DNA of 64,000 bases from Adiantum capillus-veneris (GCA_014529385.2 CM043947.1:125555891-125619890); one strand, 5' to 3'. Shown: positions 10,987-22,780, counted from the first letter of the stretch. Numbers and translations: made by a program. The notes: generated by a model not told the origin, from the letters alone.

Positions 10987-11520
10987 CTATGTACCTTGCT
11001 TGGCAGTTGATGTGTCCCTATTGTCTAGATTTCTTGGACAATCTTCAGCAAAATGTCCACCTTTTCGTCCACAATCTGAGCAATACGCCATGACTGGTGG
11101 TATTTCATTTGGTTCTGTCATGTCAAGCTCTAGCTGAGAAGTTTCTGTTTCTATGCTGACCAAGTTGTCAATATCTTCTTTCAGAACACTAAGCGTCAAG
11201 TTATAGAATGCTCCATCTTGACCTTTGTACTGTCTTTGGCTTGGTTCTCCAATTAGAGTTGCTTCTATTGGTTGATCTGTTGGATCTTGCAACTCTGGCT
11301 CTCGACTATAGATCTGACCACTGTAGTCCATGTACAATGATCCTGATTGCATATGCACTAAATGGATGCTTTGCGGACTTGTGCAGATTTCTGGGTAAAC
11401 ACTTGGGTTGATTTTTTGTACCTCTATTTGCACTTCATCTTTGAATTTGCAATACCTGGCTCCACCGAAGTCTGTGAACATATGGGAGTTCTTTGAATCT
11501 GGCTTTACTCTGATCAACAA
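10987..11520 (-). pseudogene. domain A1 plus zinc-knuckle-like motif
   Basis: A 177-residue open frame starting LIRVKPDSKNSHMFTDFGG. It contains landmark YPEIC, then RQYKGQDGAFYNL, and near its end YCSDCGRKGGHFAEDCP. The last is a CCHC zinc knuckle with one extra residue between the second Cys and the His (C-X2-C-X5-H-X4-C). A CCHC motif followed downstream by protease-like domains is the order of a gag-protease polyprotein, which supports a retroelement origin although the A domain is unknown to me. A stop separates it from the linker that follows in the same frame. Confidence 0.55.
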
Positions 11521-11548
11521 GATCTTGGCTCCTGTGTTGCTTTGTTGC

Positions 11549-11764
11549 TCACCAAGTATCTATGGCCTTTTGTATCTGCATATAAGACTTTGTCCATGCT
11601 CTGCTGTACTTGAATTCTTGGTTCGATTTGAGTCCATGTTGGCTCAATCTACAAAAACTGTCAATTGGCAGATTTTGACGTTGCTTAGCAGAATTTCTCT
11701 TGCCCGGCTTGATAAAACTGCTTGTGTCAAAGCACTTTTGCAATTGACTGCTCTTCAATCTCAC
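11549..11764 (-). pseudogene. probable N-terminal piece of the minus-strand polyprotein
   Basis: 71 residues containing QEFKYSRAWTKSYMQIQKAI. It lies directly upstream of A1 with one frame change (near 11520-11550), so it probably belongs to the same decayed reading frame. Function unknown. Confidence 0.35.
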
Positions 11765-12145
11765 AAGAGTTGATTAACTCTAGCTCGAAAGTGTCAAAAT
11801 TAATTGCAACCTTTTGAAACGATGAAAAACTCGGCCTTTAACAGATTAATCAGCAATCCACCGTCGTGATTTGTGCATGTTTGTGGGAGCTCAATTGCAG
11901 CGCAATTGCTTGCACTTGCCAATTTCTAACATGCAAAATTTCTGAATTGTGACTGGCACTCAATCGGCCTTGAGTTGGTCGATTTCTCGCTTTTTCCGGC
12001 TGTTTGCTCGATTTTTTCTGGCCGCTGTTTTCGATTTGTGCTCGCTTTGTGGTGCACTTCTCCAGCTTTGCTTTTGCTATTCAGGATCTTTTTTCGTACT
12101 CATTTTGGCTTTGTCTGGCTCTTTCTACGCTTACAACCACTCTCT
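11765..12145. other. no gene recognised
   Basis: This is sequence upstream of the minus-strand coding remnants. Plus-strand open stretches here are rich in Phe, Leu and Cys and arise from T-rich composition. Confidence 0.5.
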
Positions 12146-12860
12146 TTTTATTTTTTCTAATTATTTGTGAAATTTTGAAATTTCACATTTCTTTTAGTCT
12201 TTTTTGATTTTTTATGCTTCTTTTTGTAAAAGTTTTGAATTTTACGGATTTTTTTGGATAATTTTCTAATTTTTAAGTGATTTTTTCAAAATTTTAGAAT
12301 TTTTGTGATTTATTTGAAGGTTTTATGAATTTTGTGATTTATTTTGTTTTTTTTCCAGACACTTTTGAACTTTTTTGTGACCTTTTTGAGTTTTTTTGTT
12401 TTTCTATGAATCCTTTATAGCTTTTTATTTTTTTATGATTTTTTTGTTTTTTATGAATTTTTTGATTTTGTTTGATCAATTTTAGAATTTTTATGAATTT
12501 CTTGAGAGTTTTTTTACTATTTCTATGATTTATCTGTGGAAGTTTTGAATTTTTTATGATTTTCTCTTTTTTCGTGAATATTTGATATTTTTATGAGGGT
12601 TTTTTAATGATTTTTTAAACTCTTTTTTGATTGATTTTTTTTAATGAGTTTTTTAATCTTTTTGTGAATTTTTACTTGATTTTTTTAATTTTTTAAAAAT
12701 GAGTTTATATATTTTTATGAATTTTTAAATTCTCTTTTAAAATAAATAAATAAAATAATTGTTTTTTATGATTCTTTATTGGAGTTTTTATTTGATTTTG
12801 GTGATTTTTGATTTTTTTTTGTTTTATTTAAATTTTTTAATCCTTTTTACTTGGTGAGCG
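12146..12860. repeat. T-rich low-complexity tract
   Basis: About 700 bp dominated by T runs broken by gaatttt, atgattttt and tgaattttt blocks. There is strong strand asymmetry (T far above A) and no stable period, so it is cryptically simple DNA rather than a clean satellite. Confidence 0.85.
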
Positions 12861-13313
12861 AAAGGATCTTTTTCTAGTATTTGAAAGCAGAAGCCACCAC
12901 GTCGCATTGAGTTTAAATTCAAGAAAAAACATCGCTGCCATGAAAACTGAGCATCGTTTTGTGATCACAAATTGAGCATCAGATAGCAATCTCTTACATT
13001 GTTGGTCGGCCACTAGAGTTTGTGGAAGGTCATGGTTTTTATCATAATTGATTTATGTTTTGAAAACTAAACTAAAATACCTGCTGACGCCGAAGCTGCG
13101 GTTGACCTTATGGGGATCTCCTGTGCGGCACTGACAGCGCCCGCTTGCGACAGGCTGCAGATGGAGACTGTGGCGGGCACGTGTGGGGCAGCGATAACGC
13201 GGAGCGGGGCCAGCGGGTCAGGCGAGCTGGAGGGCGTGTGCAGGCGGGGAGAGAGAGAGAGTAGGGAGTGAGAGAGGGGTTCCCACGAGGGCAGGGCAGC
13301 GTCCAAGAGAAAG

Positions 13314-13362
<49 letters not shown>

Positions 13363-13620
13363 TCCTGGCGGCGCGCTGCAGGCGGAAAACTCGCGAGGGA
13401 GGGCCCGGAGGGGGTACACGTTAAAGGAGTGGGAGGGGGACTCGGGAGTCGGAAGGTGTGTGTATTGTGTGTGGAAACGACAAGAGAAGAGAGAGAGCGT
13501 GACAAGAGAGAGAGAAAGAGTCCGTTCTCACCAAGAGAGAGAGAGAATGAGTGTGTGTGAGTGAGAGTATGGGAGTCTATGGGTTAGAGGGAGGAGAGAG
13601 AGTTAGAGTGTTCGGGAAAA
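12861..13620. other. GC-rich segment with GA microsatellites, no gene assigned
   Basis: A sharp composition change occurs near 13080, from AT-rich to GC-rich (cggggccagcgggtcaggcg). (AG)n lies at 13317-13358 and degenerate GA/GT tracts follow to about 13620. This resembles a 5'-UTR or promoter-type island, but no convincing coding sequence follows on either strand. Confidence 0.5.
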
Positions 13621-14568
13621 ATCAGTTTCCAACCATACAAAATTCCTTTCCTTCAATTTGGCAAGAGGAAATTTTAGAAAATTAGGTTATCATTTTTTTT
13701 GGATTTTTATACTATTTTTCTCTCCTTTGGGACGGAATTTCTCCTTTTTCCTTTGTCCTCAACCGGCTTTTTGAAATTGAAAACGGCATGATATTAAGTT
13801 GAGACACATTCTTCTCGAACACTGGTACACGCTCCCGGATAGAGGTAAGAGAGAGAGAGAGAGAGAGCGGACACGCTAGAGAGAGAAGGTGGGTTTGCGC
13901 GGGATAGGAAGAAGAAGAAGAGAATTTTAGTCGACAAAAATTATCGCAAGCGATCGTAAAGATCTCGTCGACCAAGATTTTTTTATGCACCACAAGGAAC
14001 AATACTGAAGCCTGAAACCTCTTTTTTTTTAATTTTTTATTTTCAAATATCCACAAATGCCAAAATTGAGCCGAAAATTAGCCGAAAACTCCAAAAAACG
14101 CCAGAAAATTTAAAAATTTGTCAGATAAATCCAAACAATTCCAAAAAATTCTAAGAATCTTAGAAAATTATGGTCATTCACTATCGAGCATTTTTGATAC
14201 GCAAAAGCGACCAAAAATAGCAGATTTTACCTAAAATGCAATTTACGACACAATCATCAACCCGGCCCCCGAAAATAGCAAAAGACAAAATGATGTCGTA
14301 AATACGCACACACAAAATGGTTCGTAAAGATCACAAAATAGCAAATTTTCATGGAATTTAGCGAAAATTAATGCAAAAATTAGTATAAATTGTCAAAAAA
14401 TTACAAAAATTATCCAAAATTTTCAAAAAAATTATCCACACATTGGTGAATAGTGCAGCCAAATAAAATTGCCAAAATCACATCAATCCAATTGCCAACA
14501 ATTTTATCAATAAAATCAAGATTAGGCAATTAAACCGGCAAAATTACTGACAAAATTAGGTCAAAAAT
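13621..14568. other. A-rich intergenic sequence
   Basis: After a second GA tract near 13850-13870 the sequence turns A-rich (ccaaaaaattctaag, tccaaaattttcaaaa) from about 14030 to 14560. No gene seen. Confidence 0.5.
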
Positions 14569-15842
14569 TGAGCCACCGAGGATGTCTGCACAAGCATGGT
14601 TAGAGAAGAAGGAGACGGGTGATGACGGTTTGCCCCCAGGGATGAAGAGACTCTCTCTATGGTACGAGTTACCATATTGGCCCAGACTCATGATCAATCA
14701 CTTGCTCGATCCAATGCACATATTCAAGAATGTGGGTAATTTGTTGTGGGACCATCTGACCGGCAAGAAAGATACTTTGGGAGCCAAGGTTGACCTTAGA
14801 AATGTGGATCGTATAGAGCAATATTGGACACAGACAACATCCGATGGATCGATAAAACTCCCTAAAAGCGCCATGGATTTTGACAGGAGCCCAAGAACGC
14901 AAGTAAAAGAGACCATTTGGTCTGTGCGGACCCCCATTGGCGTAATACATTCGCTCCAAACGTGTTTCACTAAAGAAGGAAAGCTTACTGGTTTGAGGTC
15001 ACACGACTGGCATAAAATGTGTCAGGTATGTTTGAAGTGGAATATATCATACTGGGAATTGTGTAACAAATTCATGTGTGGACTTTAATATCATTGCTAG
15101 ACGTGTTTTGCAGTTTATTTTACCAGTGGCCATTGAGGCATGTTTGTCTCCTGACATCCGTAACACAATCTACAAACTTGCGAAGTTGGTGCAATGGATC
15201 TCACAAAAGGAGATCGATGTAGACTCCATACCATTTGCCAAATTAAATGATGCGGAGGTTGTGTGCATGTTTGAGAAACACTTTCCTACTACCATGCTAA
15301 CCATTCAGGTGCACCTTCTTGTTCACATAGTTGATGAGGTGAAAATAGCTGGCACGGTACATTCCAGATGGATGTTCTTTTTAGAATGTTTCATCAAGGG
15401 ATATGTGCGTCAGAAGGCACGGCGGGAGGGTAGCATGGCAGAAGGTTGGCTAGTATCAGAGTCCCTACTTTACATTGGAGAGTGGCTAGATGGATTTGAT
15501 AAAGCCCGAGACATGCTATGGCGAACCATAGATGATGAGCGCATATCTGGGATTTTCATGTGCAATCTCGGTGTTGAGAAGAAGATGACGGAAGATCTAG
15601 AGGCTAAGATCAACCGATTTTGCATGCTTCACAATCCAGTGATGCAAAAGTGGATTTCACATTATGAGGATGCAAAGCAAGAGCGACAAAGGGCACGAAT
15701 CGAGTGGAGACAGGGAAGACGACCACCAATGCATTATCTAGCGGGTCTCGAGAGCTTACCAACATTCACGAGTTTAAGATGGTTGCACAACCAATTGAAA
15801 AGCGCACAACAGTGCGGTGAAGAAGTGACTGAGGAGGAGTGG
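14569..15842 (+). pseudogene. CACTA TNP2 transposase fragment
   Basis: It is closely related to exons 3-4 of the TNP2 gene at 32867-36595, starting at MSAQAWLEKKE and ending at EEEWG. It includes HLLDPMHIFKNVGNLLWDHL and the DUF4218-type region (QVHLLVHIVDEVKIAGTVHS). The intron between exons 3 and 4 is still present, so this is a DNA-level copy, not a retrocopy. A 9-bp loss removes residues near ECFIKGYV (ERFMKTLKGYV in the other copy). Both edges are abrupt: A-rich DNA on the left and truncated gypsy-II LTR on the right. No CACTA termini are visible. Confidence 0.9.
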
Positions 15843-16477
15843 GGTCTTGGGATAGTTAATGCTTTCTATAAAGTTTGAGGTCTTGGGACTGAGGCTTGGG
15901 ATAGTTAATGCTTTCTATAAAGTTTATGTTATGCTTATTGCAAGAAGGCTGATGGATTATTGCAAGTAGATTAATTGTTATTGCAAAGTAGATTAATTGT
16001 TGCTTTGGGCACAAGTTGATGCATAACATCTTCATGCATTCAATTGATTTAGGGAACGCAAGGATTAATGATATTCACAAGTTCTTGATTGTTTTCAAGC
16101 TAAGATTGATTTTTCTCTTAAGCAAAAGCTTGGTGTATGAAGCTTCCTTCTTCATACCGCCAAAGAGGTCTCAAGGAACACAAAAATTGTATTGTACCAA
16201 GTCTCCCTTAATGGGAGAATCTATAATACAAATGCCTATTGGAGGGTGGACTGGCTCCACATAAATTTGATCCTCAAGTGTTGTCATATTCTCTAAACTC
16301 GCTCTCTTGCAAAAGTATTGTTCATGCCTACTTAATCAAGTGTTATGATTAAGTTGCCACTATCAATTAAGTTCAGTATCCTCTATGCTCATTGCTCTCA
16401 AAGTAATCTCACAAAGTTTCTCACTCTAATTCTCTTAATTCCTCTATTCTACAAGTTATTAGGCCATTTCCATTACA
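15843..16477 (+). repeat. 5'-truncated 5' LTR of gypsy-II
   Basis: It matches the right part of the gypsy-II 3' LTR (from about 40020) and of the gypsy-IV LTRs, ending aggccatttccattaca right before the PBS. The left part of the LTR is missing and is replaced by the TNP2 fragment. At the junction a segment of about 31 bp, gggatagttaatgctttc followed by tataaagttt, is present twice (near 15850 and 15897). Confidence 0.85.
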
Positions 16478-16478
16478 T

Positions 16479-16490
16479 TGGTATCAGAGC
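16479..16490 (+). other. primer binding site of gypsy-II (tRNA-Met type)
   Basis: TGGTATCAGAGC one base after the LTR end matches the 3' end of plant initiator tRNA-Met, the standard minus-strand primer. Confidence 0.9.
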
Positions 16491-16895
16491 ATTTGGTTTC
16501 TCTTTTCTTGCTTAAGAAGAGAGGTCCTTAATTAGTAGCCTATAAATGGTTGATGTTTTTAATTATATTAGGGTAGGTGGAATTGGGATCTATTATCGGT
16601 TTTGTTGAGACCACTATGTGAGATATGGTGCACATCTCAGGAGATTTGGACTTAATAATGGAGTCTTTTTAGACTTGCATATGGCTTTACCATTATTGAG
16701 CCATAAGAAGTCCGAAAGGAGCTAACCCTCGGTAACTGTGCTATGTTAGACCTACTCCACTACTCTCTATAATTAACTGCTTCGAGCCGTGGGTATAGAT
16801 ACTTAGGAGCCAAATTTTCAAAGGCTAAGAGGAGTAGCAACTGAAGTTTTGAATTGCCAAAAAGTACACTAAGTAAACATACAAGTTTAATTAAC

Positions 16896-17246
16896 ATGGC
16901 TGACAATAACCAAGAGAGTAGAATGAACAATGATAGCTTTGATTTTGCACATGAAGGTGCTAATGATAATGCCCCCATGTTTGTTAATTACCTTATTTCT
17001 AGGTTGCAGCAATACATGGGTAACCCCACCTTGCAAGTCGAAGTTACCCAACAACTTCGTGCTTATGGGATTTCCCTTCCTCTCCAAGAGGAGAGAGAGC
17101 TTAGGAGGCCTCTTGAAGAGACTCCCAAAAGAAGGCTCTCTTCCATACGGGAGGAGGAATCCAAGGAACGAAAAGCACGGAATCCATAAGTTCCTCGAAA
17201 GATGTGGCTCCAAGAAGACAGCGGTCTAGACAATCGCCAACTCTTC
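16896..17246 (+). pseudogene. gypsy-II gag, 5' part
   Basis: It starts MADNNQESRMNNDSFDFAHE, the same start as gypsy-IV gag at 55383, so ATG 16896 is preferred over the in-frame ATG at 16854. The frame closes at 17189 because of a small frameshift after EESKERKA. It is then cut at about 17246 by solo LTR C in the Arg/Ser-rich segment. The leader 16491-16895 is non-coding. Confidence 0.88.
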
Positions 17247-18170
17247 TGTTGGGGGTCCCATCGTTGCAATAGCTCCAATGACCAACAAAATTATCAATCC
17301 AGAGGGATGAGCTACCAAGCTAAGGCATGGAAACACTCACACGGATAGTGAGCTAATCGTGGCAACACAAATGGTTAACTCTACGAGGTGAGCTTCTCGG
17401 TCTATGGAGGAGCTAAGCCGAAAATGAAGGGAAATCTCAATATCCACTTCTCTTCACCTCTAATCAACCCAATCACACACACTACGATTGCAAGAAGCAC
17501 ACAACACTAATACTATCATGAAACACACTAATCGCAAGCACACACACATAGATCTATCGAGCACCACACTCCAATGAAACCTACATGCACACACAAGAAA
17601 AAGGGGGCAATCACACAAGATTAGAGAGGGATTAACCACTAATTAGTTAAGATCTAGTTAATCTAAGCATCATAGACAATCATAAGAAGTAAGAGAGAGG
17701 CATAGTGAGAGAGAATGAATCATTGATTAGTGGTAATCAAGTCTCATGAGCAAGGAGAAGCTCAAGGACTCCATAGCCACACACCTCAAGAGCTCTCACC
17801 AAAGAGTGCTCTCAACAAATGAGCTTGAGAACCCTAATTTCAGTTACACACTGCCTTTTGTACCTAGGGTAAAAATATGCAATGTCCGGGTGCCCAAGGC
17901 CTTTAGGGCTCCACCACTTACTGTATCTGCAACCTAGGCACAATAATTGACCTGTTCTTTACACCTTGGAACTCCCACTAAGCGCGTAACACATTAAAAT
18001 ATTACAATGGCTTGAAATCAATCGAGAATTTACAATACGTGACCATTTTTGGAAAACGTGGAAAATGTGTAACTCCAATCTTTACTGCTTCTTCGTATTC
18101 ATTCTCGATGGGCATCCGTACGTCTTTGATCTTTAGCAGCTTCTGTTAACTGACGTTGACTCAGTTAACA
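17247..18170 (-). repeat. solo LTR, copy C of family A/B/C
   Basis: A 924-bp unit (TGTTGGGGGTCCC...GTTAACA on the plus strand) sits inside gypsy-II gag. Alignment with gypsy-IV gag shows gag sequence resuming just after it. No internal region is present, so it is a solo LTR left by LTR-LTR recombination. Flanks read ctcttc before and tccttcc after, at most an imperfect target duplication. It is nearly full-length relative to copy B. Confidence 0.85.
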
Positions 18171-19171
18171 TCCTTCCAATATAAAATTTTCAAACCGTAG
18201 TCCTTCTCCTCGTCACCCCGAAAGGGAAGAGAGGAAACCAACGAAGAAAAGGGAAAGGAAGAGGTCACCCTCCTCTCCTTCTTCTTCACCTTCCTCCTCT
18301 TCTGATGAAAGCTACGATTATTCTCCTAGAGAATACAAGAGGGGAGTACATCGCAAATCTTACCCTGCCTGGCGAAGGTCGCAAAAGCTCAAGAAGTTCA
18401 AGGAGGGAGGAAAGAGTATCTCTTTTCTTACCTACGATGACACCTTTGGTGCTACCGACAAAGTGTTGGCCTTCATCCAACAATATGATGCGGCCTTTAG
18501 AGACGAGGGCTTCACAGAGTCCTCCAAGCTACATCATGTAGCTATGCACTTCCAAAAATCAGCTCGTCAATGGTGGACTAGCCTTCGAGGCAAAGATGAA
18601 GCCCCAAAGACATGGAAAACTCTATGAGTTTCCATCATGAAGCAATTCCTTGCAAAGCGATGCAAAGGACAAAGTGCTTACTAAATGGCTCAACTTGAAG
18701 CTTCTCTCTCATGAGTCTATTCACAAGTATGTAGATAGGTTTTGGGATTTACATCTCAAAGCCACTGTCTACAAAAAGATAGACTTTGGGGAGCAAAAGC
18801 AACAATTATGTGCGGGTCTTTCTGAAGAGATGGCCGAGTATGTTAAGGCCTAGGACCATATTGGCCGTCATACACCACACTATGGTCGCTTCTCAAATTT
18901 ATTTCCAACAAGGGGTTAAGAGAAATTCTAAGCCCATGGAAGTGAAGGATCAAATTCTAGAGGGAGAATAAATGCTCAAACTTCCTCTACAGGGAAAAAC
19001 TAGCAACAATGATAACAAAATCAAGGAGAATGGAGTCTACAAAGGTAAGAATAGACTCTCTCCAAAAGAGCTAGAGTGTTATCGTAAGGATAACAAATGC
19101 TACAAGTGTGGGCAACAAGGGTATGTTTATCGTGCTTGTCCCCAAAGAAATGCACACAATGAGCCGCCTTG
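18171..19171 (+). pseudogene. gypsy-II gag, 3' part with zinc knuckle
   Basis: Gag continues after the solo LTR: KVLAFIQQYDAAFRDEGFTE and ARQWWTSLRGKDEAPKTWKT (Retrotrans_gag type core), with several frameshifts and stops. A CCHC knuckle (CYKCGQQGYVYRAC) lies near 19100-19141. The His of CX4H is replaced by Tyr/Val-type residues (QQGYVYRAC instead of EQGHGYRSC), so zinc binding is probably lost. Confidence 0.85.
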
Positions 19172-21918
19172 AGTTTCTATGGTTGAAACTCCAAAAGAGG
19201 ATGCTCATAGCAAAAGGCTTTTGTTTTTCCTATGCTAGGAAAAAAAGACATTTAAATACATGTTTATGAGTCGGGTAGCACCCTATCCCTTGTAAATATG
19301 CATGCTTTTGACAAATTAATGAAAATCTCTATTTTATATACATGATTTTTGCTAGAAAGTCTGTAAATGAATTGAATGTTTCAACCAATAATAATAAAGA
19401 AAGATGGGAATCAAGAGGAACTAGAGTTGTCTAAATTCCTAAACGGATTCCAAAATGTTTTTATTAATGATATTCCCATGAGCTATCTCCACAATGAGGG
19501 GACAATGGCCATGCAATGGAGTTTCTACCACGAAGCTCAATGCCTAATAAGCCTCCTTATTGAGCTTCATAAGCTTCACAAGAGGAGATCAAGAGGCAGT
19601 AGCATGAATTGGTAAGTTTTGAGAGACATTAGGCTTTCTTCTAATCAAAAGAAAAGTGGTTTTTTTTCAAGAGATTCAATAATTAGGTCACATTATCTCT
19701 AAAAGTGGTATCTGTATGGATCCACAAAAGGTAGAGGTAATAAAAGGATGGCATAATCCAAGGAATCTACATGAGATATGAAGCTCTAAAGATATGAGTG
19801 CATACTATAGAATCTTCATAGAAAATATTCATGCTTATAGTCGGTCCAATACATGACTTAACAAAAACGAATGTTGGACTGCAAAAGAGCAAAATGAATT
19901 TGAAAAGCTCAAAGAGAAGCTTATCTCTCAACTCATGCTTACACCACGGGATCTCTCAAAGATTTTTGAGGTCCAATGTAATGTTTGGGTGATTACCATC
20001 AATAAGGGAATGCCATACCATACAAGATTCAATCCAATGAGCAAATGTTAGGCATATACAAAAGGAGATACAAGCTGTTTTACATGCCGTAGACACATGG
20101 AAGTACTTCTTGAGGACTCCATCCATGATGCAAACCAAGCTATCCGACAAACAAATGAGGTGGGAAAGTTTCTTTTTTCAATTTAATTTTATATTGCTCA
20201 CATTGCTGGCAAGCACAATCAAGTGGCCAATTCACTGTCACGATGGCCAAGAGTAGATAGGGTAACAATATCAACTTACAATGAACCATCTTTTATGATA
20301 GTTAAATATGCTACTAACCCAGACTTTAGGAATATGGCAATAGCCTTTACAAATGGAAGAAAAAAGAACCATTCACTCTAGAGGACGGTTATCTTCCATA
20401 CCTCAATAGGCTATGTCTTAATCACTTCCCATACTCCTCCATATGCGGGGCAAACAAGTATTCAAACCTACTCATCTAGGAATAGAAGCATACTTGTATT
20501 GGCTTACCAAGAAACGAGAACATACAAGAGTATGTTTCAAAATTTATGGTACACCAAAAGAAGAAGTATGATAAAGGGACCGTGGCTTGCCAACATCTAA
20601 TTGCGTCGGATAGAAATCCTACCATGACCGCTAATTTTTGGTCTCTATCAGAACTAGATTAACCTTGTTTTTCTTGGCCTACTATTCCCAACGGATGGCC
20701 AAAAGGAAAATAGCTAAACTAATGATTCTTGATCTACTAAAAGCCTATGATTGGAAGTAGATTAACGCTCAAAATGGGAGAACTAATTACCCTATCAATA
20801 GTATGTCTCTAATGACATTGAACATACTTCTATGATGATAATACCTTTTAAGGTTAGAAACGGAAGATCCAAAAGTCCCTTGTAGCATAAGGTACCTGGG
20901 AAGACCTTCATTACAAATGAGTATAGCCAAGGTCAAAATGAATCTGTTTAGAAGGTTAAAGAGGATATATCCATCTTATAGCTAGGCAAATGAGGCTGCT
21001 GACACTAGGCACAAAATAGCCTTAGCCTTCAATATAAAGGAAAAAGGGGTTGTTGCTACTAAGCACAAAAGAGCCTTAGCCTTTAAAGAAAAAAAAAGAA
21101 AAAAATTGGGTCTTACTAACCTCCCAAGGCTCATCTAAGGCAAATTCCATGCAAAAATCTTACAGGCCACTAAAGGTATTATGCTAAGTAGGCAAAAAGA
21201 TACTATGGCCCCTTCTAAATTTTCAAGCCCATCCATAAGATGGCTTATCAATTAAAGTTTCTTGACTACTGGCTCATACATAATATTTTTCATGAGAGCC
21301 TATTCAAGCCTTATAAAGGAGAGCCACCAAGAGAGACCATAATTGAAGGCCCACCAGAGATCGAGGATGAAGAAGAGGAGCTCCAAACCAAGTTCATCCT
21401 TCGACATGAAGACAAGGTATTAAGAAATGGTAAGATTACTGACAGTATCTTATTTAATTCAAGAATTATCCTTTCAAAGATGCTAAATGCATGCAAAGAA
21501 CATAGCTTAAGGATAATATGAACCTTGTTAATGATGCTTACAATGACACAGAAGAGTAAGAAAATGTTAAAGAAATGCATTTAAATGATCAATGTTTTTG
21601 TCTTATAAGACTCTCTCTTTATGTTTTTGTGCACAAATTTTAACAAGTGTGCATACTTAGGATCATGTTTGTGGTGACCACGTCTCTCAAACACCAAGTA
21701 GAATTTGTCTACTTTGGGAGAATGAAATGGACTAAAGAGCAGACATGCTTGCGGCAGCTATGTCTCCTAAGCACCAAATGGATTAGTCATCCATCTTGGA
21801 AAGATGTCGTAGGGTAAAAAAGGGATCCTCTACCCACTAAGTTAGATTGACTAACGACTACGGATTTATCTCTTCTACCTCATAATCGAGGAAGACTATG
21901 ATTTCAAGAGAGAGGTAA
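19172..21918 (+). pseudogene. gypsy-II pol relic, RT core deleted
   Basis: Compared with gypsy-IV pol, short collinear stretches survive: the segment before RT (about 19370-19600), the RT end and connection (about 19650-19800), RNase H (about 19900-20260), integrase pieces, and the C-terminal end MAYQLKFLDYWLIHNIFHES at 21240. Protease and the RT block that would carry the catalytic Asp pair are deleted. There are stops in all frames. A polypurine stretch (caagagagaggtaa) precedes the 3' LTR at 21919. Confidence 0.85.
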
Positions 21919-22402
21919 TGTCATAAAATATAATATCTTATAACCAACACAAATGATTTTCTTATATTAAATTGATCACTTAATGTGGGAGAATAAACGG
22001 GAACAAGGGTTAAGATACATACATGTGCTTATAGGTCTATCTCAACATAGGGCCAATGGTAAAGGGACCCAAATGAGAGATGGTCTATCAAAGAGCAAGG
22101 CTAACCAATGGATCATAAGACCTTAGGGCTACCTTCATTGAAGACCTCCAATAGTTGGTGTAAAAGTCCTTTGACCTTAGGTAAGCTAGGGCTGAGCTTG
22201 AGGTGGGAACCCGGCCCAAGCTTAAGGTGCTTGAGGTGCTTGTCATGCTTGATGACTAAGGTGCTTGATGATTGAGGTGCTTGAGATGCTTGAGGTATTT
22301 GATGCTTGAGGTGCTTGACATGCTTGAGATGCTAGGGTTGTAATTGAGGTGAGAACCCAGCCCAAGTTTGAAGTGCTTAAGGGCCAAGCTTGTGGTGGGA
22401 AT
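21919..22402 (+). repeat. gypsy-II 3' LTR, left part
   Basis: It begins tgtcataaaatataatatct, like the gypsy-IV 3' LTR at 60526. It contains the LTR's internal TGCTTGAGG-type short repeats (about 22190-22390). The LTR is broken at 22402 by gypsy-III and continues at 38842. Confidence 0.88.
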
Positions 22403-22780
22403 TGTTACGGCATAAGCCGCACATTGCAGTCCTATGGATGTCTAGACATTATGGACTAGGAGTTCATGCGGCTTTGGGATAGTTCTTATGGGATATCATG
22501 GGACAGGACGGGGTTTTGCACCATTCCCGATTTGCACTCGAGCAGCGAGTGTATTTGGGGGGGCATACCGGTCTTTGTGGACATCTCTCATGTAATCAAT
22601 ATATCATTCTCATGTAATTCTGTGTTCTGATATATATCAATGAAGAAGACGATGTTTTGTTCCTGTGTATTCTCTTCTATTCTGTCTTCATATACCTTGT
22701 TGTTCATATAATGTAAGGAAGTGTGAGGGCATCCATTCCCGTAGTGCTTATTGCTCCATTGCGGAGCATTACGCATTACA
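22403..22780 (+). repeat. 5' LTR of gypsy-III
   Basis: It starts TGTTACGGCATAAGCCGCAC and ends GCATTACGCATTACA. It contains a promoter-like stretch (tgatatatatcaatgaag). The PBS directly after it (tttgatgaccatgatg) does not match a tRNA end I know. Confidence 0.9.

Noticed and set aside
7278-11764. Endogenous pararetrovirus (Caulimoviridae-like) as source of the minus-strand coding region
   Set aside because: A zinc knuckle and protease-like domains would fit, but no movement protein, RT or RNase H motif was seen, and an LTR plus polypurine tract closes the 3' side.
13067-13564. Overlapping ORFs on both strands in the GC/GA-rich segment
   Set aside because: They arise from GA repeats and GC composition, overlap in several frames and show no recognisable domain.
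15843-16477. Reading 15843-16477 as a solo LTR of gypsy-II
   Set aside because: A PBS and gag of the same family follow directly, so it is a truncated 5' LTR of a longer element.
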